A stretch of 64,000 nt of DNA, taken from assembly GCA_963682175.1 (NCBI GenBank), contig OY821791.1:18442542-18506541 (forward strand), given 5' to 3'. The stretch is from Triglochin maritima. Its lineage: Eukaryota > Streptophyta > Magnoliopsida > Alismatales > Juncaginaceae. Shown in pieces: positions 22,017 through 33,160 of this stretch (its first letter is position 1; every line of letters begins with the position of its first letter). The translations under genes were made by a program, and so were the position numbers. The notes beneath the pieces are model-generated. The model was not told the DNA's origin, made no database searches, and saw only the letters and a program-made list of their open reading frames with translations.

Positions 22017-23528
22017 TGTGGGATCGAGAGGGTCTCTAATTTTAATTACTTTTAAGCTAATTACCTACTTGTTTAAACAATCAAAGATGTGCAGCGGAAT
22101 CAAACAAATAAACAAGTAAGGAAAGACAAATGCAAACCACAAGGAGTCGGGGGATTTTTATAGAGGTTCGGCACCCCACCCGGCTCTTAGTCCTCTCTTG
22201 CAAGCTCTGCTCGGATCAGCGAGCTCCGCTCATGACTTCACTAACCACTCCCCGTTCCGGGCCGGGAGAGAATTCCTTTACAAGTCTTCAAGCTCGCGAA
22301 CAACCATCGCCGAGCTTGACTCCTCCTCTCACAATCCGAGAATGATACTTCGGGCTCTCACCGAAGTCTATACTTTTGTCTTGGGTTTTCACCAAGACCC
22401 TTGCTTCTTGAACAAACAATGAGTGGAACAACATTCTCTAAACTTGAGCACACATTAGTGAGAATAGGATTTTAGACTAAAGTGTGGAAGGTTTGAGGCT
22501 TGGAGTGTTTGGAGCTTTCTCTCTAATGTAGGGGACAAATAGTAGGGGGAGAGTTGTGTTAAAATGTGTTTTACAACTCTATTTATAAGCACTAGAGAGA
22601 ATATAGTCGTTGGGGTTAATTGGGTAAGAGTTGGTGTAAGATACACAAAACAAAAACTTGCAGGACCCAATTCTCGATAAGTTTGGTTGACCGGATCGGG
22701 CTGAACGGTCAACCGTTTGGCAAAATTGAACTCAGTTCGGTCGACCGGTTAAGGAACGGTCGACCGCCAAAGGCTATAATCTAGGTACAGTTAAGTGATC
22801 GGTCGAACACCGAGATAGGTTCGGTCGACCGATTCACACTAGACACTTTGGGGTTGACAAACAAGATCATATTCGGTCGACCGAAACAAGGAATACGGTC
22901 GACCGAAAACCAACAGGCACTTTTGGGTTTGTCAAGGAACATAAGTTCGGTCAACCGAACAAGTTCCTTGGTCAACCGATACACTAAATGTATTTGGGGT
23001 ATATGGAGATAATATGAATACGACCGTTGGGTATAATACGACAAAACAAACGGTCGGAAATTTTTGCTACTCAGTAGATCGAAAAGGTCTGGATGGTCGA
23101 CCGAACTTGGGCAGTAAAACACTAACAAGATATATGATCACTCGGTCGACCGAATGTGGGCAGACTGTTCAGGTTTTGGTTTAGGGTTTTCCGGTCTAAG
23201 TTTGGGTGATATATTGAAGTCCAAATTATGTGAAATTTCGTGTGTGACTTCTATAGGGAACCTAATGTGTGTTTCAGTAGTTTTTAGCTCAAGTATATGC
23301 AATTACATAAAGTTCCTAAGACTCAGAGAAATACAAATTACATGTCTTCAAATGAGCTTGATTACATGTCTTGACTTAATTTCTTTTCTTCCTTGAGTCT
23401 TGATCACCAGTAGAGGTTAGCACAAAGCAATATATATGCAATGCAACATGTGTGCTACTCTAAATGATCACAATTAAGATTAGGTTGATTAAATCATCAA
23501 AACATAGATTAAGACCAAAAAGCCAACA
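22017..23528 (-). repeat. Copia solo LTR inside the LTR of element I
   Basis: Starts TGTGGGATCG and ends GCCAACA, 1,512 bp, flanked by the direct repeat CAAAT (22,012-22,016 and 23,529-23,533). No internal region remains. The uninterrupted site is visible at about 13,594 (GGTCAAATGACA). Orientation is from the TGTTGGC end, which marks the LTR start on the minus strand. Seven exact GGTCGACC palindromes lie between 22,739 and 23,151. Confidence 0.88.
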
Positions 23529-23533
23529 CAAAT

Positions 23534-23698
23534 GACACGTGTAGACGGTCGAACAAAATGGTATAATTGGTCGACCGATACAACACTATAGGCTAACAGA
23601 AATAACTGACACAATCGGTCGAACCGAGAATAGGTTCGGTCGAACGATTGACATAGGCAGATTAGGTTTAGGTGTTTTCCGGTCTAAGTTTGGGAGAC
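23534..23698 (-). repeat. 5' LTR of element I, segment 2 of 3
   Basis: Continues the LTR between the solo LTR and element N. Ends with GAGAC (23,694-23,698), the target duplication of N. Matches about 13,599-13,768. Confidence 0.82.
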
Positions 23699-24923
23699 TG
23701 GTGAGAATTAAATTTATTACCGCAAGTGCACGGTGTCAATGAAGACGTGGCAAATACGGGTCTAACACAAGGAGGGAGAGATTTGTTATTTTCGTGATTT
23801 TCGATTAAGGAGAAGAATGAGAGAAGAAATAATTGGGTTTTGAGATTTTTGGATTTTAATTATCTAAAACAAGAAACATGAACAAATAAAACTAAAACAA
23901 GAACAAAGATGGTGAATTCCGTTGGGTGGAGGTTTAGATATCGGGTTTAGATTAGAGAATTCTGAAACTTATAATAAATCATATTAGTTATAAAGCATTA
24001 CATGATAAATGATTTAACATAAACTCAAGTAATCAAAACATACTAATACGAAATTAAAATAATAACATCTTCTCTTCTCATCACCCTAAATCCGTCACCT
24101 CCACCCTTTGGAAAGAGTTAGAAACTCATGGAGGGAGGAAGAAGGGGTCCTAGAGGCATTACAAAAGAAAAGTAAAACAAGAAATAAAAGACAGAATTTT
24201 ATTACTAAAATAAAGACAAATAAAAACAACAACTAAAAACTAGGTCTAAGGCCAAGGACCCTTCTAACATCATTCTCGGGGCTATTTATAGCCGATACAA
24301 GGGATCCCAATATATAAATGGAACGTACACGCGTCAATACAACATTGGTAAAAATTTGAGCACACGGATCGACTTTTGTGCGGCTAAATCGCCGCAATTT
24401 GTACATGAGGTGCGGCGGAATCGCCACCTTTTTGGCTCGGATTCGATCCGGATTTTTCCTATGTGTTTATGGTATGATTTGATCCTCCTTTGCGCGTCTG
24501 GATTGATTCTTTCCATTCTTTTGAGCTCCGGATTAATTCCTTCATATATTTGGAGATCCACATTGATTTTTCTTTATATTTTCTCCAAGATAATAAAAGC
24601 TACTCGTGATTTGCAATTAGGTCCTTGTTCTTTTTGCAATTAAGTCCCCAGCTACTTTTGTGCTCAAGTCCTTGTTCTTTTTGTAATTAGGTCTTTGAAT
24701 GCTTTTATGCTTGGATACATTTCCATTTGAAACCCGATAATTTTGAGCTTGGTCTTTTATGATGGAAATGAGTCTTTTGCACGCGTTTATGCTCGAGATG
24801 TGGGTAAATTGCATTCAGGTCCCTGTATTCTGTAAATAAGACTAAACACATACCTTAGTAGCATTTATTGATGTAAAAGTAATCTAAATGAAAGACATAT
24901 GATGCAATGTATGCAATGCATCA
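23699..24923 (-). repeat. 3' LTR of element N
   Basis: Starts (plus sense) TGGTGAGAATT and ends ATGCATCA. Identical length to the other copy; differences were seen for example at the TCTAAC/TCGAAC, AATGAG/AAGGAG, GATGGTG/GATGTTG and ATATTAG/ATATCAG positions. Confidence 0.92.
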
Positions 24924-24938
24924 AATACCCCCACACCT
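24924..24938 (-). promoter_or_regulatory. 3' polypurine tract of element N
   Basis: On the minus strand AAGGTGTGGGGGTATTT abuts the 3' LTR start TGATGCATTGC; equivalent to the PPT of element A. Confidence 0.72.
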
Positions 24939-26213
24939 TGATTTTGCTAGTCCCTAGCAAAACAGAAGATACGACAAATAAAAACAGGGAAATCCTAACT
25001 CACTTTCGTAGGAATCACGGTTGCACTTAGCATGTGCAACAAGCCTTTAAACCTCTTTGTTGTCAAGGAGGAGGAGTGTTGTCTCCTGAGGGTTTTCAGC
25101 GGATATACCCACAAAATCCTAAATCAACATTCCATTAATAGCTCTTAATATCTCCACCTTAACCTTATACATCTCACCTAGAATTCTTGTATGCTCATTA
25201 TATGAATCTAACTCATTAAAAATATGACTTGGTCTTTATTCCGCCAACATTCACACCACTAACCCTTCTACACATGTTTATCACTTGAATTATTTTGCAC
25301 GCCTCCTCTGGTGGTGAAGTATCATTCGGATCAACCATGGCATGGATCATTCTTTTAGCTTTGGGCCTTGAGTATTATTATTTTTTTCTTTTCTTTTCTT
25401 CCGTGATTCAACACATTTGCTTTTTGACACTTTTACCCTTTTTGCATTTGTGTAGCGAGTTTGGTCGATAATCCCGAGCTGGTAGACTCAAGTTACCGGG
25501 TTTCAAGATACCCCTACGGACCAGTGACTCAAAGGCTTGGGCTTTTGTAATCATTTTGCAAAATGTGTTTTCTTCACTTTATTCCTTTATTTTTATTTTT
25601 ATTTTCCTCAAGGCTTAATTGCTATTAGAAGTCCACACTTCCCGGTATATTTTCCTCAACCTCTGCTTTTTATCAACCACTTCAAAGATTTGATTCATCC
25701 AATTTAAGTGCATACATGTCTTAAAGGGCAATGGGTTATTTCTTTGGAACTTAGATTTATGTCACAATTTCTACAAGCAGAACTATATAATAAGGAACAA
25801 AAACTCAATGCAATTTGTACACGGGTTTTAGCAGTTCAATCTTAAGCTATGTCATGAAACATTAATTTTTTTTTTTTAATAAAAGACAGAATATATAGAT
25901 AAATATATACATAAACACCCCCCCACACCTAAATCATGCATTGTCCTCAATGAATGTGAGCAAGATACTACATGGATTGATGCATAAAAAAGGAAAGATC
26001 TCACCAACGTGAAGTACAAAGGAAAGTTCATGGCTTTGTTGATGGACAAAAAACCCGAATTCCCTCAAAAACCTGTGAGATACTAAAGAAGGGATAAATA
26101 CAACAATTGTTTTATTTATTTATTTATTTATTTATTATATATATAACTATGTACAAACATAAGTTCCCATCTTCATTTGTCAAGAGACATCAAATGGAAA
26201 CTTCAAGAGTGGG
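24939..26213 (-). other. 3' non-coding region of element N with second PPT-like tract
   Basis: No gene. Corresponds to 3199-4313 of element A. Includes the PPT-like tract at 25,918-25,931 (minus sense TAGGTGTGGGGGGG) about 1 kb from the PPT, the conserved GCAACCGTGATTCCTACG block at about 25,008-25,026, and a TTTA microsatellite at about 26,112-26,137. Confidence 0.65.
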
Positions 26214-27569
26214 TCAGTGCACCTGAAAAGGAAACATGACACCACGTGGGGCCAGAAAATGCATGTGTGGACCGCCTTCACAAAAAGCGCTAGATGAATT
26301 GAGAGGTTCATGAATTGGACGCAAAGGCGTCTCATTCAAAGGATCAAACTGAAAGAGCTTGAACCTCTCGAGAGTTTGGGAATTAAGGGGCAACGGAAGA
26401 GGAGTTTCTCTCGTTGCGGTGTTGAAGTTATGATCATCAATCCAAACTCTCCAACCAACTGGCTGGTGTGTCGGAACGAGGTCAAGAACCTTGTTAGGCA
26501 TGTCCGACACACCAGGCGAACAAAAAGTGGGTCTCATACCCAAGGTATCTTCTAAGGAACTTCTAATACCCTCATTAGCTATGTAGTTGTTTGATGTTCC
26601 ATCATTTCCAAGATGATCAGGAAAAATGGTGAGAGGCACACTCTCATCAGGTTGTTTGAAATTGAGGGTACTATGGAGATCTTGCTCCACCAGAGGTGAG
26701 TCCTTAAGAGATGCAACATGAAGATCATGTGGTTCAAGGGCCACGAGACAAGAAGATAGGGCACAATCTTGTGCCGACTCATAATGAAATTGGTCCATAT
26801 AAATCGAATCCTCATGTTGACACGAAAAGTTACTTTCCTCACTTAATTGCTGCGACATTTGACTCAATTGTAATATCATATTGTCTACGGACTGTTGAGT
26901 AGTTGTCATGAACGTATGGAAAGCTTGTTCCAAGGTATCAGGTATTTGGTCAGCTATGAGGTTCGAGTCAGAATTCGGGACATTTTTAGGTTGGATGTTG
27001 GTAGACTGAGGATAAGTCCAATGATTTGAAGTGGGTTGTTGGTAGAGTTCTGGGTATTCGGGAGAAGGATATTGGGGCGAAAATGACGTATAAGAATTTG
27101 GATATGAATTGTTTCCCCACGAATCCATCACTCTTGGGTTATATGCGGAAGTGTAACGGTCATATCGAGCATTCTGGGAAAAGGTATGCTCATACTCAGG
27201 CTCTGGGGGAACATAAGGACATTCCCTGATAACATGACCACTCAACCCGCAACAGTCGCACGGTACGACTACTGGAGCCACCGGTGCACTCATGTTGTCA
27301 GCCCAACGCATGAAGGAGGCAAAAGTTTGTTGTAATGTGTCAGTTCGTTGACCAGCATATGATCCAACATAACTAGATTGTGGTCTAGCAGTCGGTGCCT
27401 CTCTCATGTTACCCCAATATGAAGATTGCTCAGTCATACAATTAGGATTGTCCCAATCATATGGGGTGTTAGTCTGAGCCACCCCAGCCTGCATGGCTTT
27501 AGAATACCAGGAAGCATTGTCCTGGTCCCAACAATGATATGGATGGTTGCTCATGTAACCATCCATCAA
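26214..27569 (-). CDS. Gag-like ORF of element N: CCHC knuckle plus RT-fingers-like tail
   Basis: 451 codons without a stop. It lacks the capsid-like gag domain of A and G. Residues 104-117 are a CCHC knuckle (C104, C107, H112, C117). Tyr/Asn/Ser/Pro-rich sequence follows, with SAYNPRVMDSWGNN like the SYNPGWRNHPN stretch of A and G. Two copies of a DTLxQxFxxFM helix occur near residues 77-93 and 211-231, the second running into a QLSQMSQQL coil like A's gag. Residues 364-403 (LVPTHQPVGWRVWIDDHNFN, PLPLPL, LERF) resemble the start of Athila RT fingers; catalytic residues are absent. A related tail occurs in element E at 49,279-50,040. Nucleic-acid binding is likely from the knuckle; the role of the tail is unknown. 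Confidence 0.85.
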   Translation of the reverse strand: MMDGYMSNHPYHCWDQDNASWYSKAMQAGVAQTNTPYDWDNPNCMTEQSSYWGNMREAPTARPQSSYVGSYAGQRTDTLQQTFASFMRWADNMSAPVAPVVVPCDCCGLSGHVIRECPYVPPEPEYEHTFSQNARYDRYTSAYNPRVMDSWGNNSYPNSYTSFSPQYPSPEYPELYQQPTSNHWTYPQSTNIQPKNVPNSDSNLIADQIPDTLEQAFHTFMTTTQQSVDNMILQLSQMSQQLSEESNFSCQHEDSIYMDQFHYESAQDCALSSCLVALEPHDLHVASLKDSPLVEQDLHSTLNFKQPDESVPLTIFPDHLGNDGTSNNYIANEGIRSSLEDTLGMRPTFCSPGVSDMPNKVLDLVPTHQPVGWRVWIDDHNFNTATRETPLPLPLNSQTLERFKLFQFDPLNETPLRPIHEPLNSSSAFCEGGPHMHFLAPRGVMFPFQVH

Positions 27570-28828
27570 AACACTCTTGAGTCAAGTACTCTTACCCTTA
27601 GGAGGCTAAGCAAGCACAAGTTCTTGACTCGACCCTAAAATGCTAATAGAGAATGTAAAGGGGAGGAGACTAGAACGTATAAGTAGGTGAGAAGAAGATG
27701 ACTCAGAAGAGAAGGGAAACTTAACTCTAAAGGTAGAAAAGAAGGTCGGTCAGAGGTTTCCTAAACAAGCACGGTTCAAACAATCCTAGACCTAATGTCA
27801 CTTAGATCTAGACGAGTCCTAACTGGTTGAGTCGAATTGATTTGCTTGATTCACCTCCCTCACTAATCAAACCAACTTGGCCAGGCCGTGTATAGCTAGT
27901 GGGGGCGCTTCCGACAGAGTCGGTGCCAATTAGACAACCACTTCGCTTGGAAGACTTACGTCAACACAAAAACACTTTCTAGACACCAAATTAAATTCAA
28001 TCGGCTTCAGGTCATAGCAAGTCAAAACAATTCTTCTCCTTAAATGAGTCTGAGTCCTTAGGGGTCAATGTCTAATTGATTTTAATTTAAGGCTTGGGTG
28101 ACACTTTAGGATTGTGATTTGTGGGCCACGGAAGGGTGATGAAATCCCCACCGTATCTTTGCCTACGGAGTTGCCCTTAAGATAGTTTAACTTAGATCTA
28201 GCAAAGATAGTCAAACAATGGTCTTTAGAGGGGGGCAATTGCAAGGTTGTATGCAAACTGAATTATATGCCTAAATGCAATCGATAAAAACCACGATACG
28301 TACCTTGACTCCAGCACTCTTCAACAGAAATTGATTTGCAAGAATTTAGCAAGAATAATGCATACAAAACACTAGATGATGCATGCACTAAGGCCTTTCT
28401 AATTTTGCCAATTTTAGGTCAGAGTTGAATTATTGCAAATTATGGAATTTTTGCCCTAACACATGCAGTTCTATGAAAAGGAAATTTTCCGAAACTAGAA
28501 ATTACGAGGAAAAAGGCAACAAAGGTTACCTACGCAATGCTCAGTCGGGTTCGCCGCCCGCTCTCGAAATTTCAGTAGCTCCACGCGTCCACCCAGAGAT
28601 GGTGCTAACCCCAGAAAAATTTGAAGCCCAGATGCTTCAATTGTGCGGCGATTCCGCCACAGGTTCCTCTTGATGTGCGGCGATTCCGCCGCTCATTAAG
28701 CTCAGAAGGTGCCCGGATTTCGCCGTGCACTCTGTTGTCTCCTGAAACACAAATCCAAATATTTAGATCGTGCACAAGATAAACAGAATAAAATCGAAAA
28801 CACAAAAATAAACAAAATCTGCGTCGCC
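27570..28828 (-). other. 5' leader of element N
   Basis: Non-coding. The part at about 27,760-28,191 is nearly identical to bases 1-430 of the window in reverse (element A leader), including the CCGAC-AGA-GTCGG stem (27,911-27,923 in plus sense). Two GC-rich inverted repeats, GTGCGGCGATTCCGCC-type, lie at 28,643-28,660 and 28,675-28,692; similar ones occur in the LTR. Small ORFs inside are not supported. Confidence 0.65.
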
Positions 28829-28846
28829 TCCCCGGCAACGGCGCCA
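28829..28846 (-). other. Primer binding site of element N (tRNA-Asp)
   Basis: On the minus strand TGGCGCCGTTGCCGGGGA, six bases downstream of the 5' LTR. This is the established tRNA-Asp PBS of Athila-type plant elements, and it is perfect here. Confidence 0.88.
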
Positions 28847-28852
28847 AAAACA

Positions 28853-30077
28853 TGGTGAGAATTAAATTTATTACCGCAAGTGCACGGTGTCAATGAAGAC
28901 GTGGCAAATACGGGTCGAACACAAGGAGGGAGAGATTTGTTATTTTCGTGATTTTCGATTAAGGAGAAGAAGGAGAGAAGAAATAATTGGGTTTTGAGAT
29001 TTTTGGATTTTAATTATCTAAAACAAGAAACATGAACAAATAAAACTAAAACAAGAACAAAGATGTTGAATTCCGTTGGGTGGAGGTTTAGATATCGGGT
29101 TTAGATTAGAGAATTCTGAAACTTATAATAAATCATATCAGTTATAAAGCATTACATGATAAATGATTTAACATAAACTCAAGTAATCAAAACATACTAA
29201 TACGAAATTAAAATAATAACATCTTCTCTTCTCATCACCCTAAATCCGTCACCTCCACCCTTTGGAAAGAGTTAGAAACTCATGGAGGGAGGAAGAAGGG
29301 GTCCTAGAGGCATTACAAAAGAAAAGTAAAACAAGAAATAAAAGACAGAATTTTATTACTAAAATAAAGACAAATAAAAACAACAACTAAAAACTAGGTC
29401 TAAGGCCAAGGACCCTTCTAACATCATTCTCGGGGCTATTTATAGCCGATACAAGGGATCCCAATATATAAATGGAACGTACACGCGTCAATACAACATT
29501 GGTAAAAATTTGAGCACACGGATCGACTTTTGTGCGGCTAAATCGCCGCAATTTGTACATGAGGTGCGGCGGAATCGCCACCTTTTTGGCTCGGATTCGA
29601 TCCGGATTTTTCCTGTGTGTTTATGGTATGATTTGATCCTCCTTTGCGCGTCTGGATTGATTCTTTCCATTCTTTTGAGCTCCGGATTAATTCCTTCATA
29701 TATTTGGAGATCCGCATTGATTTTTCTTTATATTTTCTCCAAGATAATAAAAGCTACTCGTGATTTGCAATTAGGTCCTTGTTCTTTTTGCAATTAAGTC
29801 CCCAGCTACTTTTGTGCTCAAGTCCTTGTTCTTTTTGTAATTAGGTCTTTGAATGCTTTTATGCTTGGATACATTTCCATTTGAAACCCGATAATTTTGA
29901 GCTTGGTCTTTTATGATGGAAATGAGTCTTTTGCATGCGTTTATGCTCGAGATGTGGGTAAATTGCATTCAGGTCCCTGTATTCTGTAAATAAGACTAAA
30001 CACATACCTTAGTAGCATTTATTGATGTAAAAGTAATCTAAATGAAAGACATATGATGCAATGTATGCAATGCATCA
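28853..30077 (-). repeat. 5' LTR of element N
   Basis: 1,225 bp, same ends as the 3' copy. Carries TATAAATA on the minus strand at 29,437-29,444 and GC-rich inverted repeats near 29,533-29,582. Confidence 0.92.
29437..29444 (-). promoter_or_regulatory. LTR TATA box (element N)
   Basis: TATAAATA on the minus strand in GGCTATAAATAGCC, the same context as in the LTR of element A at 4938. Confidence 0.6.
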
Positions 30078-30082
30078 GAGAC

Positions 30083-30401
30083 CTATTGAAGTCCAATTGA
30101 TCTGAGATTTTATGTGTGACTTCTATAAGGAACCTAGTGTGTATGTGAGTAGATATTTATTCTAGTATGCTCAAGTATACACAAGTTCCTAAGACTCAAT
30201 TACAAATAAAATTACATGTCTTCAAAAACTTGATTACATGTCTTAACTTGAATTCCTTTCTTCCTCGAGTCTTGATCACGTTTATATGTTAGCACAAAAC
30301 AATATATATGCTATGCATAATGTGTGCTACTCTACATTAGATTGTGATTAAGATAAGGTTTCTTAAATCATCAAACATGGATTAAGGCCTAAAAGCGAAC
30401 A
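30083..30401 (-). repeat. 5' LTR of element I, segment 3 of 3
   Basis: U3-side end of the minus-strand copia LTR, resuming at CTATTGAAGTCC exactly where segment 2 stopped and ending AAAGCGAACA. Matches 13,769-14,080. Confidence 0.82.
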
Positions 30402-32058
30402 AGTCATTCGGAGGTTGCTGACCGGAGGGGACGTAGCGCAAGCGGAGCTCCGACGGGTGTTCATCAACCTGAGAGGTATGCCAAGTTCAATAGTTGCATT
30501 TTTCTCACACTAGTGGGTGTGGGGTTTTGCTGGTCTCGGGAGGTCGGAGACCCCACTGGCGAGCAAGGGCAACAAGTTAGACCTAACTTGGTTAGGTAGT
30601 TGCCGACCAACGGTCGACCAGAGCCTTTGGGAGGTGACCGAATGTAGTGTAATTTCCCGATCTTAACCAACACCAGTCGAACGATGCCTCACGACGGTCG
30701 ACTAGTTGTACTTATGCTGGTGGGTTGGAAGAGTGCCTGATGTTTTTCGGTTGAACGAGTCTTCCTTGCGTTCGACCGTTGCTATGCGATTTTGACAAGA
30801 CCGGACGTTGACCACCTAAACGGTCGACCGTCCATGGCTTGGGTCCGACCGGTAACTTAAGTTTAATGAATATTGGGTTGACCACCTAAACGGTCGACCA
30901 TCCACGACTTGGGTCGACCGATCACATATCTTTGAGGAGCGGTCGTCCGGTATACCTTTTTCGGTCGACCGTTTGGGCCCAGAATTGAGTTATTGTCCTA
31001 GTGGAGTGTCAACTCTATCCACGGAAACCCATGTCCATGCTTAGAGCGTGAGCCGGGAGGTGACGGTGAGTATGTTGCTCGTACTTGCTCAGGGACTGCC
31101 GCGTGGAAGAGTGTGAATACTTAGGAAATGTCACATCTGTATTATAAACTGTGGCGTAATGTATGCCTTACTTGACTCATATTGAAGTAGTAGACCTGAG
31201 GGATCGTGGATCCAAATGCACGATATTGTACAGCTCACGGAGCATGATGACCCCTGTGGACTTCAGTCTGAATCTGTCGATTATCTGGCCCTCTAAGTGG
31301 CGTATATTTTCGACTGGCCTTGATGGAGATGTTGAGCACGCACGACCGAGTGGCTGCAGGAGCCCCCCTGCATGATCAAGTTGCAGCAGGGAGGACCGCG
31401 ATGGCAGTCGACTGCCGACGATATTTTCCGGTAGGGTAGTTTGGCTGAGCACTTGCTGGGTGGTGTTGACCACGAGTGTCAGATCTAATACTACTGGCGC
31501 GGAAATGCGGGTGACCCTCACCGAACCCCTGATTAATATAACCGCGTGTGGGGGTGCGTTGCGTATTGCCTGTAAGATCATTTGTGGCTACGGCAGCAGG
31601 TCTCTGAGGGATACTCCTTGATGTTGTCGGACAAATGTCCCGATTTTACCCCCGAGGGGATTGTTTTCCTTATTGCTGATAACTTGACATGTCACTAGTA
31701 TGATATGTTCATTTTGTTGTACTATTGCATTTCATATAGGTGAACTTGGTATACGAGGTTTCCTTCTAGAAACTCAGGCATTGTTGTCACAATTGCATTT
31801 CAGGACCTTAGTAGATCCTGCTGGATGGTGATTACGGGCGGGTGCATTTTGGGACCAAGATCTTCTTTTCTGACTTTTCGAGGTCGTCATGATTACTTGT
31901 ATTTTATCATTGTCTATATTATGATGTATTCATGTATTTTGACTAACTCTGATGTAATATGGTGCACATACTTGATGATTTATGAGTAACGTTCCTGCCC
32001 TTTGAGTTTGAATTCTTGTGTTTAAATTTTAAATTTTCCATGATTTCGGGATGTTACA
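30402..32058 (+). repeat. M: 3' part of a Tekay/Del-like chromovirus LTR
   Basis: Ends TTTCGGGATGTTACA, like the LTR of C, and matches the D LTR (minus, 36,000-39,058) over several blocks (CTGAGAGGTATGCC, GAAGAGTGTG, AGACCTGAGGGAT). It carries GGTCGACC-type motifs (about 30,610-30,970). The left part of the LTR was separated by element I and lies outside the window. ORFs here are not supported. Confidence 0.78.
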
Positions 32059-32634
32059 AGTCTTCTCTAGATAACACTAGAGGCATGCAACATAAGAAAT
32101 CATCATCATATTCTTCGCAAACATCATGAAGAGAAAAATGAAATCAAACAACAACAAAGATTTGAGAATGTCACCCCAAAAACGAGCAGAATATTCAGCA
32201 CCTAGAAAAGCAGACTTCCTGACCTCCAAAATGAAGGCCAAGATGTTAGGAGGCTGCTGTCCAAAAATGAGGACGATCCGACGGTTCAAACTCCGGAAAA
32301 TCGAGAAACAAACTGGTTGTGCTGGGAAGAAGAACCCCTTGCAAGATTTCTCTTTAAACTGGGTGCACTAGGAAGAAGCCCTTCAGGATTTTCTATTTAA
32401 TATTTTTTTTAACTTACTCCTTGTGGACCCCAATACAAGGGTAAAAGCATTGGACTTCGTACTATTCATCTTAGTATTGAAACAAGCCCAACAATGTGTT
32501 TGACAGAACCTGTAGAACAAACTCAGCCACGCAGAACTGTGTGCCCAATATTATTAATTCACCTAACTTGTGGTCGTGTGGCTGCTGCTTCTGGGATCTG
32601 GGTTGTTATAGGACCCACTACTAGGAAGAACTAT
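32059..32634. other. Unassigned low-copy spacer
   Basis: Between the M LTR and the minisatellite. Short ORFs exist on both strands (32,126-32,371 plus; 32,077-32,289 minus) but have no recognisable domain, and I see no basis to call either one. Confidence 0.4.
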
Positions 32635-33160
32635 GGAACTGAACAGTCACACAACTTTAACCGAACAGACATACAACTTAAACCGAACGGATTCACACCT
32701 TAAACCGAACAGACACACAACTTAAACCGAACAGATTCACACGTTAAACCGAACAGTCACACAACTTAATCCGAACAGATCCACACCTTAAATTGAAGAG
32801 TCACACACCTTAAACCGAACAGATCCACACCTTAAATCGAACGAATCCAAATCTTAAACCGAACAGACACACAACTTAAACCGAACGGATTCACACCTTA
32901 AACCGAACAGTCACACAACTTAAACCGAACGGATTCACACCTTAAACCGAACAGTCACACAACTTAATCCGAACAGATCCACACGTTAAACTGATGAGTC
33001 ACACACCTTAAACCGAACGGATCCAAGTCTTAAACCAAATAGTCACACCACTTAAACCGAACAGTTCCACCACTTAAACCGAACAATTCCACCACTTAAA
33101 CTGAACAACACACCTTAAATTGAACAGTCACAGACCTTTAACTGGACATAGCCACACATT
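32635..33160. repeat. 22-bp minisatellite abutting the FRS pseudogene
   Basis: About 24 imperfect copies of a 22-bp unit of the form CTTAAACCGAACAGTCACACAA, with variants GGATTCACAC and GATCCACAC. Units near the right end are more degenerate. No spacers of constant length and no leader, so this is not a CRISPR. It stops within a few bases of the FRS homology. Confidence 0.88.

Larger units (their letters stand above)
23699..30077 (-). mobile_element. Element N: young, complete Athila-type element with a gag-like ORF and no pol
   Basis: Two 1,225-bp LTRs (23,699-24,923 and 28,853-30,077) with TG/CA ends, flanked by the direct repeat GAGAC (23,694-23,698; 30,078-30,082). tRNA-Asp PBS at 28,829-28,846, PPT at 24,924-24,938. 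The LTRs differ at about seven positions by my reading (about 0.6%). At a commonly used plant rate of 1.3e-8 per site per year that is roughly 0.2 million years, as an order-of-magnitude estimate. The internal region of 3.9 kb has one long ORF (26,214-27,569). This fits the class described as terminal-repeat retrotransposons with gag (TR-GAG), dependent on other elements for RT and integrase. Confidence 0.92.
13482..30401 (-). mobile_element. Element I: minus-strand copia element with gag but no pol, heavily interrupted
   Basis: Read on the minus strand: 5' LTR (30,401 down to 20,988, split by a solo LTR and by element N), initiator-Met-type PBS, gag N-terminus, element O, gag C-terminus, 3' non-coding region, and 3' LTR (14,080 down to 13,482, cut by C). 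No protease, integrase, RT or RNase H is seen. The two LTR copies align with each other across both insertions in the right-hand copy, which proves the nesting. Confidence 0.82.

Noticed and set aside
28829..28846. tRNA-like sequence (tRNA-Asp 3' end)
   Set aside because: Only 18 bases match and it sits at the LTR border; it is the primer binding site, not a tRNA gene.
31177..31581. 134-codon minus-strand ORF in the M LTR
   Set aside because: No recognisable domain, and it lies wholly inside LTR sequence that aligns with D without a conserved frame.
32635..33160. Regular short repeats that could suggest a CRISPR array
   Set aside because: Units are contiguous 22-mers without unique spacers, in plant nuclear DNA; this is a minisatellite.
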